The notes: generated by a model from the letters alone, not told the origin. Shown: positions 45,014-57,226, counted from the stretch's first letter. The stretch: DNA of 64,000 nt from Mycobacterium sp. 050128 (GCF_036409155.1 NZ_JAZGLW010000001.1:3162001-3226000); one strand, 5' to 3'. Translations and numbers: made by a program.

Positions 45014-45265
45014 AAGAGGCACCCGCGACACGATGACGAGCCGCCGCGTGCTACCCGGATCGTGATTCTGTATGGACCCGACAAAAAGCGGCTACGGGAG
45101 ATTGAAGTGGCTGAGGACGACGATTAGTCCGGCGTCGCTTCCGCTAGTCGGTGTCGGGGCCCCTTCGTCGGTGTTCAGCCTGGAGCGAGATGGTGTGTAA
45201 GCACTGTCATGTTCTGTGGTAACCCGTTTCGCGCCGTCGTGCGCGCGATGTCTACGCCCGGCCGT

Positions 45266-46357
45266 TCATAGTTGCATGGCGGGTGGAAAGAGGGCAACTT
45301 CCCAGTCGTCGCCTGTTTCGCAATGTTTTCGTGCCCGAACTTGGCCGCTAACGCCCTCGAAACGCACATTTTGGGCGATGCCGATTGCGGCACGGGTCTG
45401 CCTGACAGCTTTACTTAGCGCGGGGGGTTTGGGATTGGCTGATGAGTACACCGCCTTGGAATGGCTCTTCAAGCGATCGATGTCGGCTTCTGCGGGCCGG
45501 GGTGTGCGGCCTGCTCGGTATGGCGCAAGCAAAGATACGACGCTGTCAGTCAGGAGCTGCGTCCATACTCCTTCGTGGTGTGCATTGGGAGCCCCATGAT
45601 GTGGAACCTTAAAAAGACTTGCGCGAGGATCTGGCCGAAAGGTTGCTAGGACGGCGTCCCAACCGCAGCCTTTTGGACCGCTTAGCAAATCTGCTCCGAG
45701 CAGAATTGCTGTGGGCCCTACGTTTACGAGGATCGCGACGGCTAATTCATTCGGGTCGGTGGAACTCAATCGCCGCCTGTCGCCAGCCCTGGCGAGACCA
45801 GCCTCTAGTATTGACCGCGCTCGCTCGATAGCTTCGCTTGATGGAGACAACGCTGTAATCAGCGCGGCTGGCGTTTGGGTTGTACCGTCGCGACGGTACA
45901 ACGGCTTCTCTTCGGACGCGTGTTTCAATCGCTTACCTACAGGCCGCGTCTTCACGATTTTGAATATGTTCCGGTACTCGGCACGGATAGCCGGGCGTAT
46001 GTGGCTTTCTATGTCCGCATCAGCTTGGATGTCCCGCATGAACTCGTCGAGCGTTAAGGCACTGGCGCATACGAAAAATGCGTTCTTACAAGCGTCGAAT
46101 ACCGTCGCTAGCCCAGCGATATGATCATCATGTGCATGAGTGCCCACGACTAACCTGACATCTTTCGAAACGTCTACACCCATCCCAGTCAAGTAGTTAA
46201 GCACTGGAATTTCTTTGGTCTGCTGATCTCGGCATGAATCCACGACAATCCACTCGCCGCCTCCGATGTGTACAGCGACGGACTCGCCTTTGCCTGGGCC
46301 GAACACCGACACCTCGACTTCGTCAGGCTCCGGTGGATTGGTTCGCGCGCTACTCAA
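45266..46357 (-). CDS. Metallo-beta-lactamase-fold hydrolase (ComEC-like MBL domain), third gene of the operon
   Basis: A 363-residue soluble protein with all core metal motifs: THAHDDH (His74, His76, Asp78, His79), the later Asp223 in LLGADLLS and His253 in KVPHHGAP. The ITALSPSSE segment and KVPHHGAP are typical of MBL domains related to ComEC/Rec2, which act on nucleic acids or nucleotides. The first strand VSVFGPGKGESVAVHIGGGEWIV is normal. It overlaps the upstream gene by eight bases. It has no ComEC membrane part. It probably forms the enzymatic part of a three-gene system; the target is unknown. Confidence 0.75.
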   Translation of the reverse strand: MSSARTNPPEPDEVEVSVFGPGKGESVAVHIGGGEWIVVDSCRDQQTKEIPVLNYLTGMGVDVSKDVRLVVGTHAHDDHIAGLATVFDACKNAFFVCASALTLDEFMRDIQADADIESHIRPAIRAEYRNIFKIVKTRPVGKRLKHASEEKPLYRRDGTTQTPAALITALSPSSEAIERARSILEAGLARAGDRRRLSSTDPNELAVAILVNVGPTAILLGADLLSGPKGCGWDAVLATFRPDPRASLFKVPHHGAPNAHHEGVWTQLLTDSVVSLLAPYRAGRTPRPAEADIDRLKSHSKAVYSSANPKPPALSKAVRQTRAAIGIAQNVRFEGVSGQVRARKHCETGDDWEVALFPPAMQL

Positions 46358-46967
46358 TGTAGGCGGCCAACTCCTTTACTTCCTCTTTCGCTCGCTGAGC
46401 CTGATCGGCGATCTCCGCCTCTGTCCACTTTCCCAAGCGGCGAAGCCGGATCGAGGATGTGTAGGTAGGGCCTCCCCATCCCCGGATGGTCCGGGCAGTC
46501 ACGTAGACCACGTCGCCTGGCCGCACGTCCTCTTCGTCAAGTCGGTGTCTGGCGAAGTCCGCAGTCACCACCGGACCTTCTCCAGATGGCACCAACTCCA
46601 CGGAGATTAAGTCGTCGTCGACGTCGAGGACTCGCCCCTCCCATTTCTGCATGCCCATGATCGGAAAGTCAGGAGGCGCTGTGCGCTCTGTGGACTCGAT
46701 ATCCGGCCGTCGCAGCGCGGAGCGAAGCAACCTAGCATGCTGCTCGATGATCCGTTGGGCCACCTTCTGCTCTTCGGGCAGATTCCCACGGTTGTACGCG
46801 AGCTCCGTGGCTGATGTACCGGCCGCGTTGTCCAGCAGTCCAGAGGCGGATGATTCTTCAATATTCTGGCGGACAACGCTTTTCAGGCGATCAACCGACC
46901 GGCGAAGCTTGTCCGCCGATGCATATCCGGTGGTCGTGTTCGACAATTCGGACAGAGCAGGCGTCAT
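46350..46967 (-). CDS. Hypothetical protein, helical N-terminus and small beta-barrel C-terminus (205 aa), middle gene of the operon
   Basis: The N-terminal half is helical and charged (KLRRSVDRLKSVVRQNIEES; QKVAQRIIEQHARLLRSALR). From about residue 105 comes a strand-rich segment with an OB/S1-like look: KWEGRVLDVDDDLISVELVP, FARHRLDEEDVRPGDVVYV, GPTYTSSIRLRRLGKW, then a terminal helix. I do not recognise the family. It overlaps both neighbours (4 and 8 bases), so the three proteins are made together. A nucleic-acid or adaptor role is possible but not shown. Confidence 0.6.
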   Translation of the reverse strand: MTPALSELSNTTTGYASADKLRRSVDRLKSVVRQNIEESSASGLLDNAAGTSATELAYNRGNLPEEQKVAQRIIEQHARLLRSALRRPDIESTERTAPPDFPIMGMQKWEGRVLDVDDDLISVELVPSGEGPVVTADFARHRLDEEDVRPGDVVYVTARTIRGWGGPTYTSSIRLRRLGKWTEAEIADQAQRAKEEVKELAAYIE

Positions 46968-47698
46968 CGAATCCTCGCTATCGCGTTGACCACATCATTG
47001 GATCGTTGAATACTGGCAGCCCAAACCGACGTAAGTATCTCATTTAATATAGCGATTTTTTCTGCGGAAGGCTCCCAATTTACAGGTTGCTGACTGCTGA
47101 TTTCCCATGCCTCGTCGCGATCAGACGGCCGGTCTTCAACGACACTCAAGTCGAAGTGATCATTGTGTGCCACGTAGATATGTCCGGCAAATCTAAACGA
47201 AGGTTCGACCTGGATCTGTACCCGTCCGCCGTATTTGTCGGGACGCAGACCCCAAATCATCACCTCTCTAGTGACGGGCAGGTCAACCAAATCCTTCCAG
47301 AAAGCCTTCGGTACCAGTGTGTCTCCAACAGCGTGGTAATGCGTCTGATCGTCTGGGGCAAAATGAAACTGGCGGTTGATTCCGAGTGCAGCTACGGGCG
47401 TGTGCGGGAGAGCGCGGAGCGTACCGACCGCTACATCTCGGAGTCGTTCGAACTCGTCTGGATCGATCGTGCTGAACTGCAACGTGTCCGGTAGCACTTG
47501 GCAATTGAGCCACCCTGTGGAAAAGGACGCGATGTCGCTCGTGATTACCTCGATCTTGGCCTCGGTGAAAGCCTTAGAGCCGATCAGCTCTTGCTGAAGT
47601 AGCCAGAGCGGCGAGAAGATGGCAGCGTTGAAGTGACCCTTAACGATCACCGATATGCCGTCGAGGGCTATCGCAACGTCCGCCACGTCCGCTCCCAC
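46964..47698 (-). CDS. Hypothetical protein (244 aa), first gene of the metallo-hydrolase operon
   Basis: Starts at GTG 47698. A soluble alpha/beta protein with the opening IVKGHFNAAIFSPLWLLQQELI, then ITSDIASFSTGWLNCQVLPD, RDVAVGTLRALPHTPVAALGIN and a hydrophobic strand FAGHIYVAHNDHFDL. The FNxxIFxPxW and HTPVxAxGxN patterns recall the TIGR04255-like group of uncharacterised proteins, from memory and not verified. It overlaps the next gene by ATGA. The 212 bases between it and the tRNA should hold its promoter; no clear elements were seen. Confidence 0.6.
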   Translation of the reverse strand: MGADVADVAIALDGISVIVKGHFNAAIFSPLWLLQQELIGSKAFTEAKIEVITSDIASFSTGWLNCQVLPDTLQFSTIDPDEFERLRDVAVGTLRALPHTPVAALGINRQFHFAPDDQTHYHAVGDTLVPKAFWKDLVDLPVTREVMIWGLRPDKYGGRVQIQVEPSFRFAGHIYVAHNDHFDLSVVEDRPSDRDEAWEISSQQPVNWEPSAEKIAILNEILTSVWAASIQRSNDVVNAIARIR

Positions 47699-47910
47699 TT
47701 GCCGCAGGCGCCTACCTTTCGGCGCTGTTGCCAGACTCTACAAGCAAGCTTAGGCCGCGCGCGTTGGTGCGCTGGCGCGAGCCGCAGGTTTCAGCCTCGA
47801 CGAGAGTTGTCGCATTGACTGGGCCCCCGCCAAGAGTGACACGTCAAGGATTTGCCTGGTAACGAGTTGTGCAAAACTTGCGCGGGATCGCATCGTCCCT
47901 GTTCAGAGAG

Positions 47911-47983
47911 TGCCCCCGGCAGGATTCGAACCTGCGGCCTTCTGCTCCGGAGGCAGACGCTCTATCCCCTGAGCTACGGGGGC
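47911..47983 (-). tRNA. tRNA-Arg (anticodon CCG)
   Basis: The minus strand folds into a full cloverleaf of 73 bases: acceptor GCCCCCG/CGGGGGC, D-stem GCTC/GAGC, anticodon stem TCTGC/GCAGA with loop CTCCGGA (anticodon CCG, reading CGG), T-stem GCAGG/CCTGC with loop TTCGAAT, discriminator A. CCA is not encoded. It stands 113 bases upstream of argS on the opposite strand. Its 3' end is the boundary of the island to the left. Confidence 0.95.
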
Positions 47984-48096
47984 GCACGATATACATACTG
48001 CGCCAATGGGCCCAGACAGACTAACGCATGCGGGTGGCCGAGCTGACATCCAATGGATTCGGGGCGTAGGCACGCTAACCAATAGGATGGACGCTC

Positions 48097-49749
48097 GTGA
48101 CCCCCGCTGACCTGGCTGAGCTGCTCAAAGCCACCGCATCCGCGGTGCTTGCCGAGCATGGCCTCGACGTGTCGGCGCTGCCGGCGACGGTCACCGTCGA
48201 ACGTCCGCGCAATCCCGAACACGGCGATTACGCGAGCAACCTGGCGCTGCAGCTGGGCAAGAAGGTCGGCGCCAACCCGCGTGAACTGGCCGGATGGCTG
48301 GCCGAGGCGCTGGCCGCCGCCGACGGTGTCTCCTCGGCGGAAGTGGCCGGACCGGGCTTCATCAACCTGCGCCTCGAGGCGTCGGCCCAGGCCAAGGTCG
48401 TCAACGACGTGATCGACGCCGGCGACCGCTACGGATACTCCGACACGCTGTCCGGCACCAAGATCAATCTGGAATTCGTCTCGGCCAACCCGACCGGACC
48501 GATCCACATCGGCGGTACTCGCTGGGCCGCGGTCGGCGATGCGCTGGGCCGGCTGCTATCCACCCAGGGCGCCGATGTCACGCGCGAGTACTACTTCAAC
48601 GACCACGGCGCGCAGATCGACCGCTTCGCCAACTCGCTGATCGCCGCGGCCAAGGGTGAACCCACCCCGCAGGACGGTTACGCCGGCACCTACATCAACG
48701 ACATCGCCGCCCAGGTGTTGCAGAAGGCGCCCGACGCGCTGAGCTTGCCCGACACCGAGATGCACGAGACCTTCCGCGAGATCGGCGTCGACCTGATGTT
48801 CACCCACATCAAGGAGACGCTGCACGAATTCGGCACCGACTTCGACGTGTACACCCACGAGGACTCGATGCACACCAGCGGACGCGTCGACGAAGCTATT
48901 GCGCAGCTGCGGGAGGCCGGCAACATCTACGACAAGGATGGCGCAAGTTGGTTGCGCAGCAGCGCTTTTGGTGACGACAAGGACCGCGTCGTGATCAAGA
49001 GCGACGGCAAACCCGCCTACATCGCCGGGGACATCGCGTACTACCTGGACAAGCGCCAACGCGGCTTCGACTTGTGCATCTACATGCTCGGCGCCGACCA
49101 CCACGGCTACATCGCGCGGCTCAAGGCCGCGGCCGCCGCGTTCGGTGACGACCCCGCGACCGTCGAGGTGCTGATCGGGCAGATGGTCAACCTGGTCCGC
49201 GACGGCCAGCCGGTACGGATGAGCAAGCGGGCAGGCACCGTGATCACGCTCGACGACCTGGTGGACGCGCTGGGTGTCGACGCCGCCCGCTACAGCCTGA
49301 TCCGCTCGTCGGTGGACACCGCGATCGACATCGATTTGGCGCTGTGGTCCTCGGCGTCGAATGAAAACCCGGTCTATTACGTGCAATACGCGCATGCTCG
49401 GCTCTCGGCGCTGGCCCGCAACGCCGCCGAGCTCGGCCTGATTCCCGATACCGGGCATCTCGAATTGCTCAGCCACGACAAGGAAGGTGCGCTGCTGCGC
49501 ACCGTCGGCGAGTTCCCGCGGGTGCTCAACACCGCGGCGTCGCTGCGCGAACCACACCGGATCTGCCGTTACCTGGAAGACCTCGCCGGTGATTACCATC
49601 GGTTCTACGACTCGTGCCGGGTATTGCCGCAGGGCGACGAACGACCCACGGACCTGCACATCGCCCGGTTGGCGTTGTGCCAGGCCACCCGGCAGGTCAT
49701 CGCCAACGGACTGGCAATACTCGGCGTCAGCGCCCCGGAGAGAATGTGA
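48097..49749 (+). CDS. argS: Arginyl-tRNA synthetase
   Basis: A 550-residue class I synthetase from GTG 48097. The N-terminal Add1 domain is followed by the HIGH-type motif [10 protein letters not shown] near residue 130, then conserved [18 protein letters not shown] and [16 protein letters not shown] (KMSKR equivalent), and the helical DALR anticodon domain that ends in [21 protein letters not shown]. It charges tRNA-Arg. It overlaps lysA by four bases (GTGA). Next to a tRNA-Arg gene. Orthologue: Rv1292. Confidence 0.97.
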   Translation: MTPADLAELLKATASAVLAEHGLDVSALPATVTVERPRNPEHGDYASNLALQLGKKVGANPRELAGWLAEALAAADGVSSAEVAGPGFINLRLEASAQAKVVNDVIDAGDRYGYSDTLSGTKINLEFVSANPTGPIHIGGTRWAAVGDALGRLLSTQGADVTREYYFNDHGAQIDRFANSLIAAAKGEPTPQDGYAGTYINDIAAQVLQKAPDALSLPDTEMHETFREIGVDLMFTHIKETLHEFGTDFDVYTHEDSMHTSGRVDEAIAQLREAGNIYDKDGASWLRSSAFGDDKDRVVIKSDGKPAYIAGDIAYYLDKRQRGFDLCIYMLGADHHGYIARLKAAAAAFGDDPATVEVLIGQMVNLVRDGQPVRMSKRAGTVITLDDLVDALGVDAARYSLIRSSVDTAIDIDLALWSSASNENPVYYVQYAHARLSALARNAAELGLIPDTGHLELLSHDKEGALLRTVGEFPRVLNTAASLREPHRICRYLEDLAGDYHRFYDSCRVLPQGDERPTDLHIARLALCQATRQVIANGLAILGVSAPERM

Positions 49750-51164
49750 ACGTCCATCCCGCCGGTCCCCGGCATGCCGAAGAAATCCGTCACGCGGATA
49801 GCCCGCCCCGGCCGCAATCTCCGGAGGAACTGCTGGGCTTGGCGCCGAATGTCTGGCCGCACAACATGGTTCGCAACGAAGCCGGGGTAGCCGTCATCGC
49901 CGGCGTCCCGGTGACCGATCTCGCCCAGGAGTATGGGACGCCGCTCTTCGTCGTCGACGAGGACGACTTCCGCTCCCGCTGCCGGGAGATCGCGGCGGCG
50001 TTCGGCGGCGGCGCCAATGTCCACTACGCCGCTAAGGCGTTCCTGTGCACCGAGATTGCGCGCTGGATCGACGAAGAGGGCCTCTGCCTCGACGTGTGCA
50101 CCGGCGGGGAACTGGCCGTTGCGCTGCACGCCAACTTCCCGCCGGAGCGAATTACCCTGCACGGCAACAACAAATCTGTCACGGAGTTGACGACCGCGGT
50201 CAAAGCCGGTGTGGGCCATATCGTCGTGGACTCGATGACCGAAATTGAGCGCCTCGAAACGATCGCGGGGGAGGCCGGCGTCGTCCAGGACGTCTTCGTG
50301 CGACTCACCGTCGGCGTCGAGGCTCACACCCACGAGTTCATCTCCACCGCGCACGAGGACCAGAAGTTTGGCCTGTCGGTCGCCGGCGGCGCGGCGATGG
50401 CGGCGGTGGAACGGGTATTCGCCACCGATCACCTGCGGCTGGTCGGCCTGCACAGCCACATCGGTTCGCAGATCTTCGACGTCGCCGGCTTCGAGCTGGC
50501 CGCGCGCCGCGTCCTCGGCCTGCTGCGGGAGGTCGTGGCTGCGTTCGGGGTGGACAAGACCGCACAGATCTCGACCGTCGATCTCGGTGGCGGCCTTGGC
50601 ATCTCGTACCTGGCCTCCGATGACCCGCCCCCGATGGCCGAACTCGCAGCCAAGCTCAGCGCGATCATCGGCAATGAATCCGCGGCCGTTGGTCTGCCCA
50701 CGCCCCGGCTGGTGGTCGAACCCGGACGGGCCATCGCCGGACCGGGGACCATAACCCTCTACGAGGTCGGCACCGTCAAGGACGTCGAGGTCAGCACGAC
50801 GGCCGTTCGACGCTACGTCAGCGTCGACGGCGGCATGAGCGACAACATCCGTACCGCGCTCTACGACGCGCAGTACGACGCCCGGCTGGTGTCCAGGGTC
50901 AGCGACGCACCGGCGGCGCTGGCCCGCATCGTCGGAAAGCACTGCGAGAGCGGCGATATCGTCGTGCGCGACACTTGGGTGCCCGGTGATCTGGGACCGG
51001 GCGACCTGCTCGGGGTGGCCGCGACGGGCGCCTACTGCTATTCGCTGTCGAGCCGCTACAACATGATCTGCCGCCCTGCCGTGGTCGCGGTTCGCGATGG
51101 ACGGGCCCGCCTGATCCTGCGCCGCGAGACGGTCGACGATCTGCTGAGTTTGGAAGTGAGGTGA
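49746..51164 (+). CDS. lysA: Diaminopimelate decarboxylase
   Basis: A 472-residue PLP enzyme from GTG 49746, which overlaps the argS stop. PLP-binding Lys is in [34 protein letters not shown] and CESGDI are the other family motifs. It converts meso-diaminopimelate to lysine in the cytosol, the last step of lysine synthesis. The N-terminus is about 25 residues longer than I remember for M. tuberculosis LysA; an internal start near the [10 protein letters not shown] segment is possible. It overlaps thrA. Confidence 0.95.
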   Translation: MNVHPAGPRHAEEIRHADSPPRPQSPEELLGLAPNVWPHNMVRNEAGVAVIAGVPVTDLAQEYGTPLFVVDEDDFRSRCREIAAAFGGGANVHYAAKAFLCTEIARWIDEEGLCLDVCTGGELAVALHANFPPERITLHGNNKSVTELTTAVKAGVGHIVVDSMTEIERLETIAGEAGVVQDVFVRLTVGVEAHTHEFISTAHEDQKFGLSVAGGAAMAAVERVFATDHLRLVGLHSHIGSQIFDVAGFELAARRVLGLLREVVAAFGVDKTAQISTVDLGGGLGISYLASDDPPPMAELAAKLSAIIGNESAAVGLPTPRLVVEPGRAIAGPGTITLYEVGTVKDVEVSTTAVRRYVSVDGGMSDNIRTALYDAQYDARLVSRVSDAPAALARIVGKHCESGDIVVRDTWVPGDLGPGDLLGVAATGAYCYSLSSRYNMICRPAVVAVRDGRARLILRRETVDDLLSLEVR

Positions 51165-52488
51165 CTGTGTCCGGGAATGGAAAGCCAGTCGGCGTAGCGG
51201 TACTCGGGTTGGGCAACGTCGGCAGCGAAGTAGTCCGCATCATCGAGCAGAGCGCGGACGATCTCGCGGCCCGTGTCGGCGCCCCCCTTGCGCTGCGCGG
51301 CATCGGGGTACGGCGCGTCGCGGACGACCGCGGTGTGCCCGTCGAACTGCTCACCGACAACATCGAAGAGCTGGTCTCGCGGGAAGACGTCGACATCGTC
51401 GTCGAGGTGATGGGGCCGGTCGAGCCGTCGCGCAAGGCCATCCTGGCCGCGCTCGAGCACGGCAAGTCGGTCGTCACTGCCAACAAGGCACTGCTGGCCA
51501 CCTCGACCGGCGAACTGGCTCAGGCAGCCGAAAACGCGCATGTCGACTTGTATTTCGAGGCGGCGGTCGCGGGCGCCATCCCGGTGATCCGTCCGCTCAC
51601 CCAGTCGTTGGCCGGGGACACGGTGGTCCGGGTAGCCGGCATCGTCAACGGCACCACCAACTACATCCTGTCCGCGATGGACAGCACCGGCACCGACTAC
51701 GCCAGCGCCCTGGCCGACGCGAGTGCGCTGGGCTACGCCGAGGCCGATCCCACCGCCGACGTCGAGGGCTACGACGCCGCGGCCAAGGCCGCGATCCTGG
51801 CGTCCATCGCCTTCCACACCCGGGTGACCGCCGACGACGTCTATCGCGAAGGCATCACCAAGATCAGCCCGGCCGACTTCGCGTCCGCGCATGCGTTGGG
51901 CTGCACCATCAAGCTGCTGTCCATCTGCGAGCGCATCACGACCGACGATGGCCAGCAACGGGTCTCGGCGCGCGTCTACCCCGCGCTGGTGCCGCTGGAG
52001 CATCCGCTGGCCACCGTCAACGGCGCGTTCAACGCGGTGGTGGTGGAAGCCGAAGCGGCGGGCCGGCTGATGTTCTACGGCCAGGGCGCCGGCGGTGCGC
52101 CGACCGCATCGGCGGTGACCGGTGACCTGGTGATGGCTGCTCGCAACCGGGTGCTGGGCAGTCGCGGTCCGAAAGAATCGAAGTACGCCCAATTGCCTGT
52201 TGCGCCAATGGGTTTCATCTCGACCCGCTACTACGTCAGCATGAACGTCGCGGACAAGCCCGGTGTGTTGTCCTCGGTGGCGGCCGAATTCGCGAAGCGT
52301 GAGGTCAGCATCGCCGAGGTTCGTCAGGAAGGCGTCGTGGACGAGGGCGGGCGACGGGTGGGGGCCCGCATCGTGGTGGTCACGCACCGCGCCACCGATG
52401 CCGCACTCTCGGAAACCGTTGATGCGCTGGCCGATTTGGATGTCGTGCAGAGTGTGGCAAGCGTGCTGCGATTGGAAGGAACCAGCAT

Positions 52489-52492
<4 letters not shown>
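51161..52492 (+). CDS. thrA: Homoserine dehydrogenase
   Basis: A 443-residue enzyme. GTG 51161 overlaps the lysA stop; GTG 51167 ([10 protein letters not shown]) would give 441 residues and may be the true start. N-terminal NAD(P) site [20 protein letters not shown], the catalytic [13 protein letters not shown] and [12 protein letters not shown] [10 protein letters not shown], and a C-terminal ACT domain ([20 protein letters not shown]) for threonine feedback. It makes homoserine for threonine and methionine synthesis. It overlaps thrC by ATGA. Confidence 0.95.
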
Positions 52493-54529
<2,037 letters not shown>

Positions 54530-54797
54530 TCCACGAGCGCACCGGAGGGTTTGCTTGCTTCAAGCACAGATGCGGGTTATCCTCGGCATCGTCCAGCAAT
54601 TGCAGCATCTGCATCTGCATACATACTGCCTTGCCGCTGGGACAACACCAATTCATCTCGTGGACGAGGTTCGCCGCTTTCTCCGCCCATCTCAGGCGAT
54701 CACCGTTGCAGAGTCGATGATTGGGTGCACTCGGCAATTTGGCTGAATGCAACGAACCCCTCGTATGACGTGATCAGCGAGGGAAGAAAGGAAATCC

Positions 54798-56678
54798 GTG
54801 ACTGATACGGACCTGTTCACGGCTGACGAAAGTACGGACAGCAATCAGCTGCCGAACGCCGTGACCACCGACACTCCGGACGTGAAAACCAACGTCCCGG
54901 CCGGTTCCCTGTCCTCCATGGTGCTGCCCGAGTTGCGCGCGCTGGCTAATCAGGCCGGCGTCAAGGGGACGTCGGGGATGCGTAAGAACGAGCTCATTGC
55001 CGCGATCAAGGAAATGAGGGGACAGGCCAACGGTACGTCCGCGGCCGCCCCGTCCGAGGACACCGGCAAGTCCGAACAGGACAAGAACCAACAGAAAACT
55101 GCCGCCGAAGAACCGACTGCCCAAGGGGAACAGAAGGATTCGGCGAATGAGGGCAGCCAACGCCGGGAACGGCGCGGCGCCTCCCGCGACGCGGGATCGG
55201 CCACCCCCGCCGCCGATGAGGCGGACGGCGAGGGCTCGGCGGGCCGCAACGGCACCGCCCCTCGCGCGGCCGAGAAGCGCGACGGCGGCCAAGCCGACCG
55301 GCGCGACGGCGGCCAGGGCCAAGGCCAAAAGGAATCCAAGAACGACGACCGCGGATCAGATTCCGGCGATCAGCAAGGCTCCGGCGGCCAGCAAAATCGC
55401 GGCGGCTCGAACCAGCAGGACGACGACGGCGACGGGCGTGGGGGCCGGCGCGGCCGCCGGTTCCGTGACCGCCGGCGTCGCGGTGAGCGCTCCGGCGAGG
55501 GCGGCGGCGAGGCCGAACTGCGCGAGGACGACGTCGTCCAACCGGTAGCCGGCATCCTTGACGTCCTCGACAATTACGCGTTCGTGCGCACTTCCGGATA
55601 TCTGGCCGGCCCGCACGACGTCTACGTGTCCATGAATATGGTGCGCAAGAACGGCCTGCGCCGCGGTGACGCCGTCACCGGCGCGGTGCGGGTGCCCAAG
55701 GAGGGCGAACAGCCCAATCAGCGGCAGAAATTCAACCCGCTGGTTCGCCTGGACAGCGTCAACGGCGGACCGGTCGAAGACGTCAAGAAGCGTCCCGATT
55801 TCCAGAAGTTGACGCCGCTCTACCCCAACCAGCGCCTTCGCCTGGAAACCACCCCGGACCGGCTGACCACGCGAGTCATCGATCTGATCATGCCGATCGG
55901 TAAGGGCCAGCGTGCCCTGATCGTGTCGCCCCCCAAGGCCGGTAAGACCACGATCCTGCAGGACATCGCCAACGCGATCACCAAGAACAACCCGGAATGC
56001 CACCTCATGGTCGTGCTCGTCGACGAGCGCCCTGAGGAGGTCACCGACATGACGCGTTCGGTCAAGGGTGAGGTCATCGCCTCCACCTTCGACCGGCCGC
56101 CGACGGACCACACGGCGGTCGCCGAGCTGGCCATCGAGCGGGCCAAGCGGCTCGTCGAGCAGGGCAAGGACGTCGTGGTGCTGCTGGACTCGATCACCCG
56201 CCTGGGCCGCGCGTACAACAACGCGTCGCCCGCGTCGGGCCGGATCCTGTCCGGTGGTGTCGACTCGACCGCGCTGTACCCGCCGAAACGTTTCCTCGGC
56301 GCGGCGCGCAACATCGAAGAAGGCGGATCGCTGACCATCATCGCCACGGCGATGGTCGAGACCGGATCCACCGGTGACACGGTCATCTTCGAGGAGTTCA
56401 AGGGCACCGGTAACGCCGAGCTCAAGCTGGACCGCAAGATCTCCGAGCGCCGGGTGTTCCCGGCGGTCGACGTCAACCCGTCCGGTACTCGTAAGGACGA
56501 GCTGTTGCTCTCGCCCGACGAGTTCGGCATCGTGCACAAGCTGCGCCGCGTGCTGTCGGGTCTGGACTCGCACCAGGCCATCGACCTGCTGATGTCGCAG
56601 CTGCGCAAGACCAAGACCAACTACGAATTCCTGGTCCAGGTGTCCAAGACGACACCGGGGAACATGGACGACGACTAG
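54798..56678 (+). CDS. rho: Transcription termination factor Rho
   Basis: A 626-residue protein from GTG 54798 with an AAAGGAA ribosome binding site. Rho_N helices (SSMVLPELRALANQAGVKG) are followed by a long Gly/Asn/Gln/Arg/Asp-rich insertion (about residues 75-245) that is typical of actinobacterial Rho, then the RNA-binding cold-shock fold (DNYAFVRTSGYL) and the hexameric ATPase: Walker A PPKAGKTTI, VVLLDSITRLGRAYN, and the Q-loop/R-loop. It terminates transcription as a ring helicase on RNA. Confidence 0.97.
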   Translation: MTDTDLFTADESTDSNQLPNAVTTDTPDVKTNVPAGSLSSMVLPELRALANQAGVKGTSGMRKNELIAAIKEMRGQANGTSAAAPSEDTGKSEQDKNQQKTAAEEPTAQGEQKDSANEGSQRRERRGASRDAGSATPAADEADGEGSAGRNGTAPRAAEKRDGGQADRRDGGQGQGQKESKNDDRGSDSGDQQGSGGQQNRGGSNQQDDDGDGRGGRRGRRFRDRRRRGERSGEGGGEAELREDDVVQPVAGILDVLDNYAFVRTSGYLAGPHDVYVSMNMVRKNGLRRGDAVTGAVRVPKEGEQPNQRQKFNPLVRLDSVNGGPVEDVKKRPDFQKLTPLYPNQRLRLETTPDRLTTRVIDLIMPIGKGQRALIVSPPKAGKTTILQDIANAITKNNPECHLMVVLVDERPEEVTDMTRSVKGEVIASTFDRPPTDHTAVAELAIERAKRLVEQGKDVVVLLDSITRLGRAYNNASPASGRILSGGVDSTALYPPKRFLGAARNIEEGGSLTIIATAMVETGSTGDTVIFEEFKGTGNAELKLDRKISERRVFPAVDVNPSGTRKDELLLSPDEFGIVHKLRRVLSGLDSHQAIDLLMSQLRKTKTNYEFLVQVSKTTPGNMDDD

Positions 56679-56748
56679 CGTCCCACGCTGTGGCGCAGAC
56701 GCTTCAGCAGCTTGACCACCACATCCCCGCAAGGGTTAGGTGCCCCCG

Positions 56749-56791
56749 GTAACCACGCAGACGACACGGCGATGGATGTCCGCGTGGTTAC
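56749..56791. repeat. Perfect 10-base inverted repeat downstream of rho
   Basis: GTAACCACGC at 56749-56758 and GCGTGGTTAC at 56782-56791 pair over ten bases with a 23-base loop. It lies in the 300-base gap between rho and rpmE, about 70 bases after the rho stop. No T-run follows, so a classic intrinsic terminator is not shown; a mRNA-stabilising hairpin or binding site is possible. The rest of the gap should hold the rpmE promoter; CATAAT at 56874-56879 resembles a -10 box. Confidence 0.5.
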
Positions 56792-56978
56792 GGTCTCGGT
56801 GCAGTCGCCGCGACGAATCCGGCCGGGAATGTGCGGGTGTATCTCGGTGTTTGGGGAGAAGGTAGTTGACCTGGCATAATCGAGCGTCGACTGCCCGGAG
56901 CCGCCTTGCGGTTCCGAGGTTACGCCCGACGGCCGGATCCCTGCGGGGACCAGGGCGACAACGATCGAAGAGGACATC

Positions 56979-57218
56979 ATGAAAGCTGACATTCATCCCG
57001 CCTACGGGGAGACCACCGTGCTCTGCGGTTGCGGTAATACGTTCCAGACGCGTAGCACCAAAGACGGCGGTCACATCACTGTCGAGGTTTGCTCGCAATG
57101 CCACCCGTTCTATACCGGCAAGCAGAAGATCCTGGACAGCGGTGGCCGTGTGGCGCGCTTCGAAAAGCGCTACGGAAAGCGCAAGGCCGGAGCTGACCAG
57201 GAATCGGCCGACAAATAG
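56979..57218 (+). CDS. rpmE: 50S ribosomal protein L31, zinc-binding type
   Basis: A 79-residue L31 from ATG 56979. The zinc ligands are present: LCGCGNTF and EVCSQCHPF (a C-x-C plus C-x2-C arrangement), so this is the C+ form, which in mycobacteria is replaced by a cysteine-free paralogue when zinc is scarce. The ending is basic and then acidic ([14 protein letters not shown]). It is part of the large ribosomal subunit's central protuberance. Orthologue: Rv1298. Confidence 0.96.
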   Translation: MKADIHPAYGETTVLCGCGNTFQTRSTKDGGHITVEVCSQCHPFYTGKQKILDSGGRVARFEKRYGKRKAGADQESADK

Positions 57219-57226
57219 CTGCCCTA

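Larger units (their letters stand above)
44704..45265. other. 562-base gap between the two island modules
   Basis: No convincing full gene. It contains the second 23-base repeat (44894-44916), a tandem duplication of TAGCCCGGAAA at 44952-44973, and a tRNA-end-like sequence at 44998-45013. On the plus strand a frame running from about 44977 to a TAG at 45125-45127 encodes an acidic tail (RIVILYGPDKKRLREIEVAE), which looks like the C-terminal fragment of a lost gene. On the minus strand a short frame ends at 44893 in IVEFRFDV. This is consistent with a junction where modules were joined and genes truncated. Confidence 0.5.
41295..47983. mobile_element. Genomic island of two modules at the tRNA-Arg(CCG) gene
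   Basis: The region ends at the 3' end of an intact tRNA-Arg gene and carries partial copies of that end at 41295-41322 and 44998-45013, all in the same orientation. Sampled sequence inside is in the mid-50s percent GC against about 70 percent in argS. Genes inside are not part of the M. tuberculosis gene order. There is no integrase, transposase or replication gene, so the island is either mobilised in trans or has lost its integrase. Contents: AlbA/Schlafen-type (frameshifted), HEPN-like, PIN-like, and a three-gene metallo-hydrolase operon. Confidence 0.6.

Noticed and set aside
44893..45084. 63-codon minus-strand frame between the island modules
   Set aside because: It would need a TTG start, has no ribosome binding site and shows no domain. 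Its end matches a repeat, so it is treated as a gene remnant.
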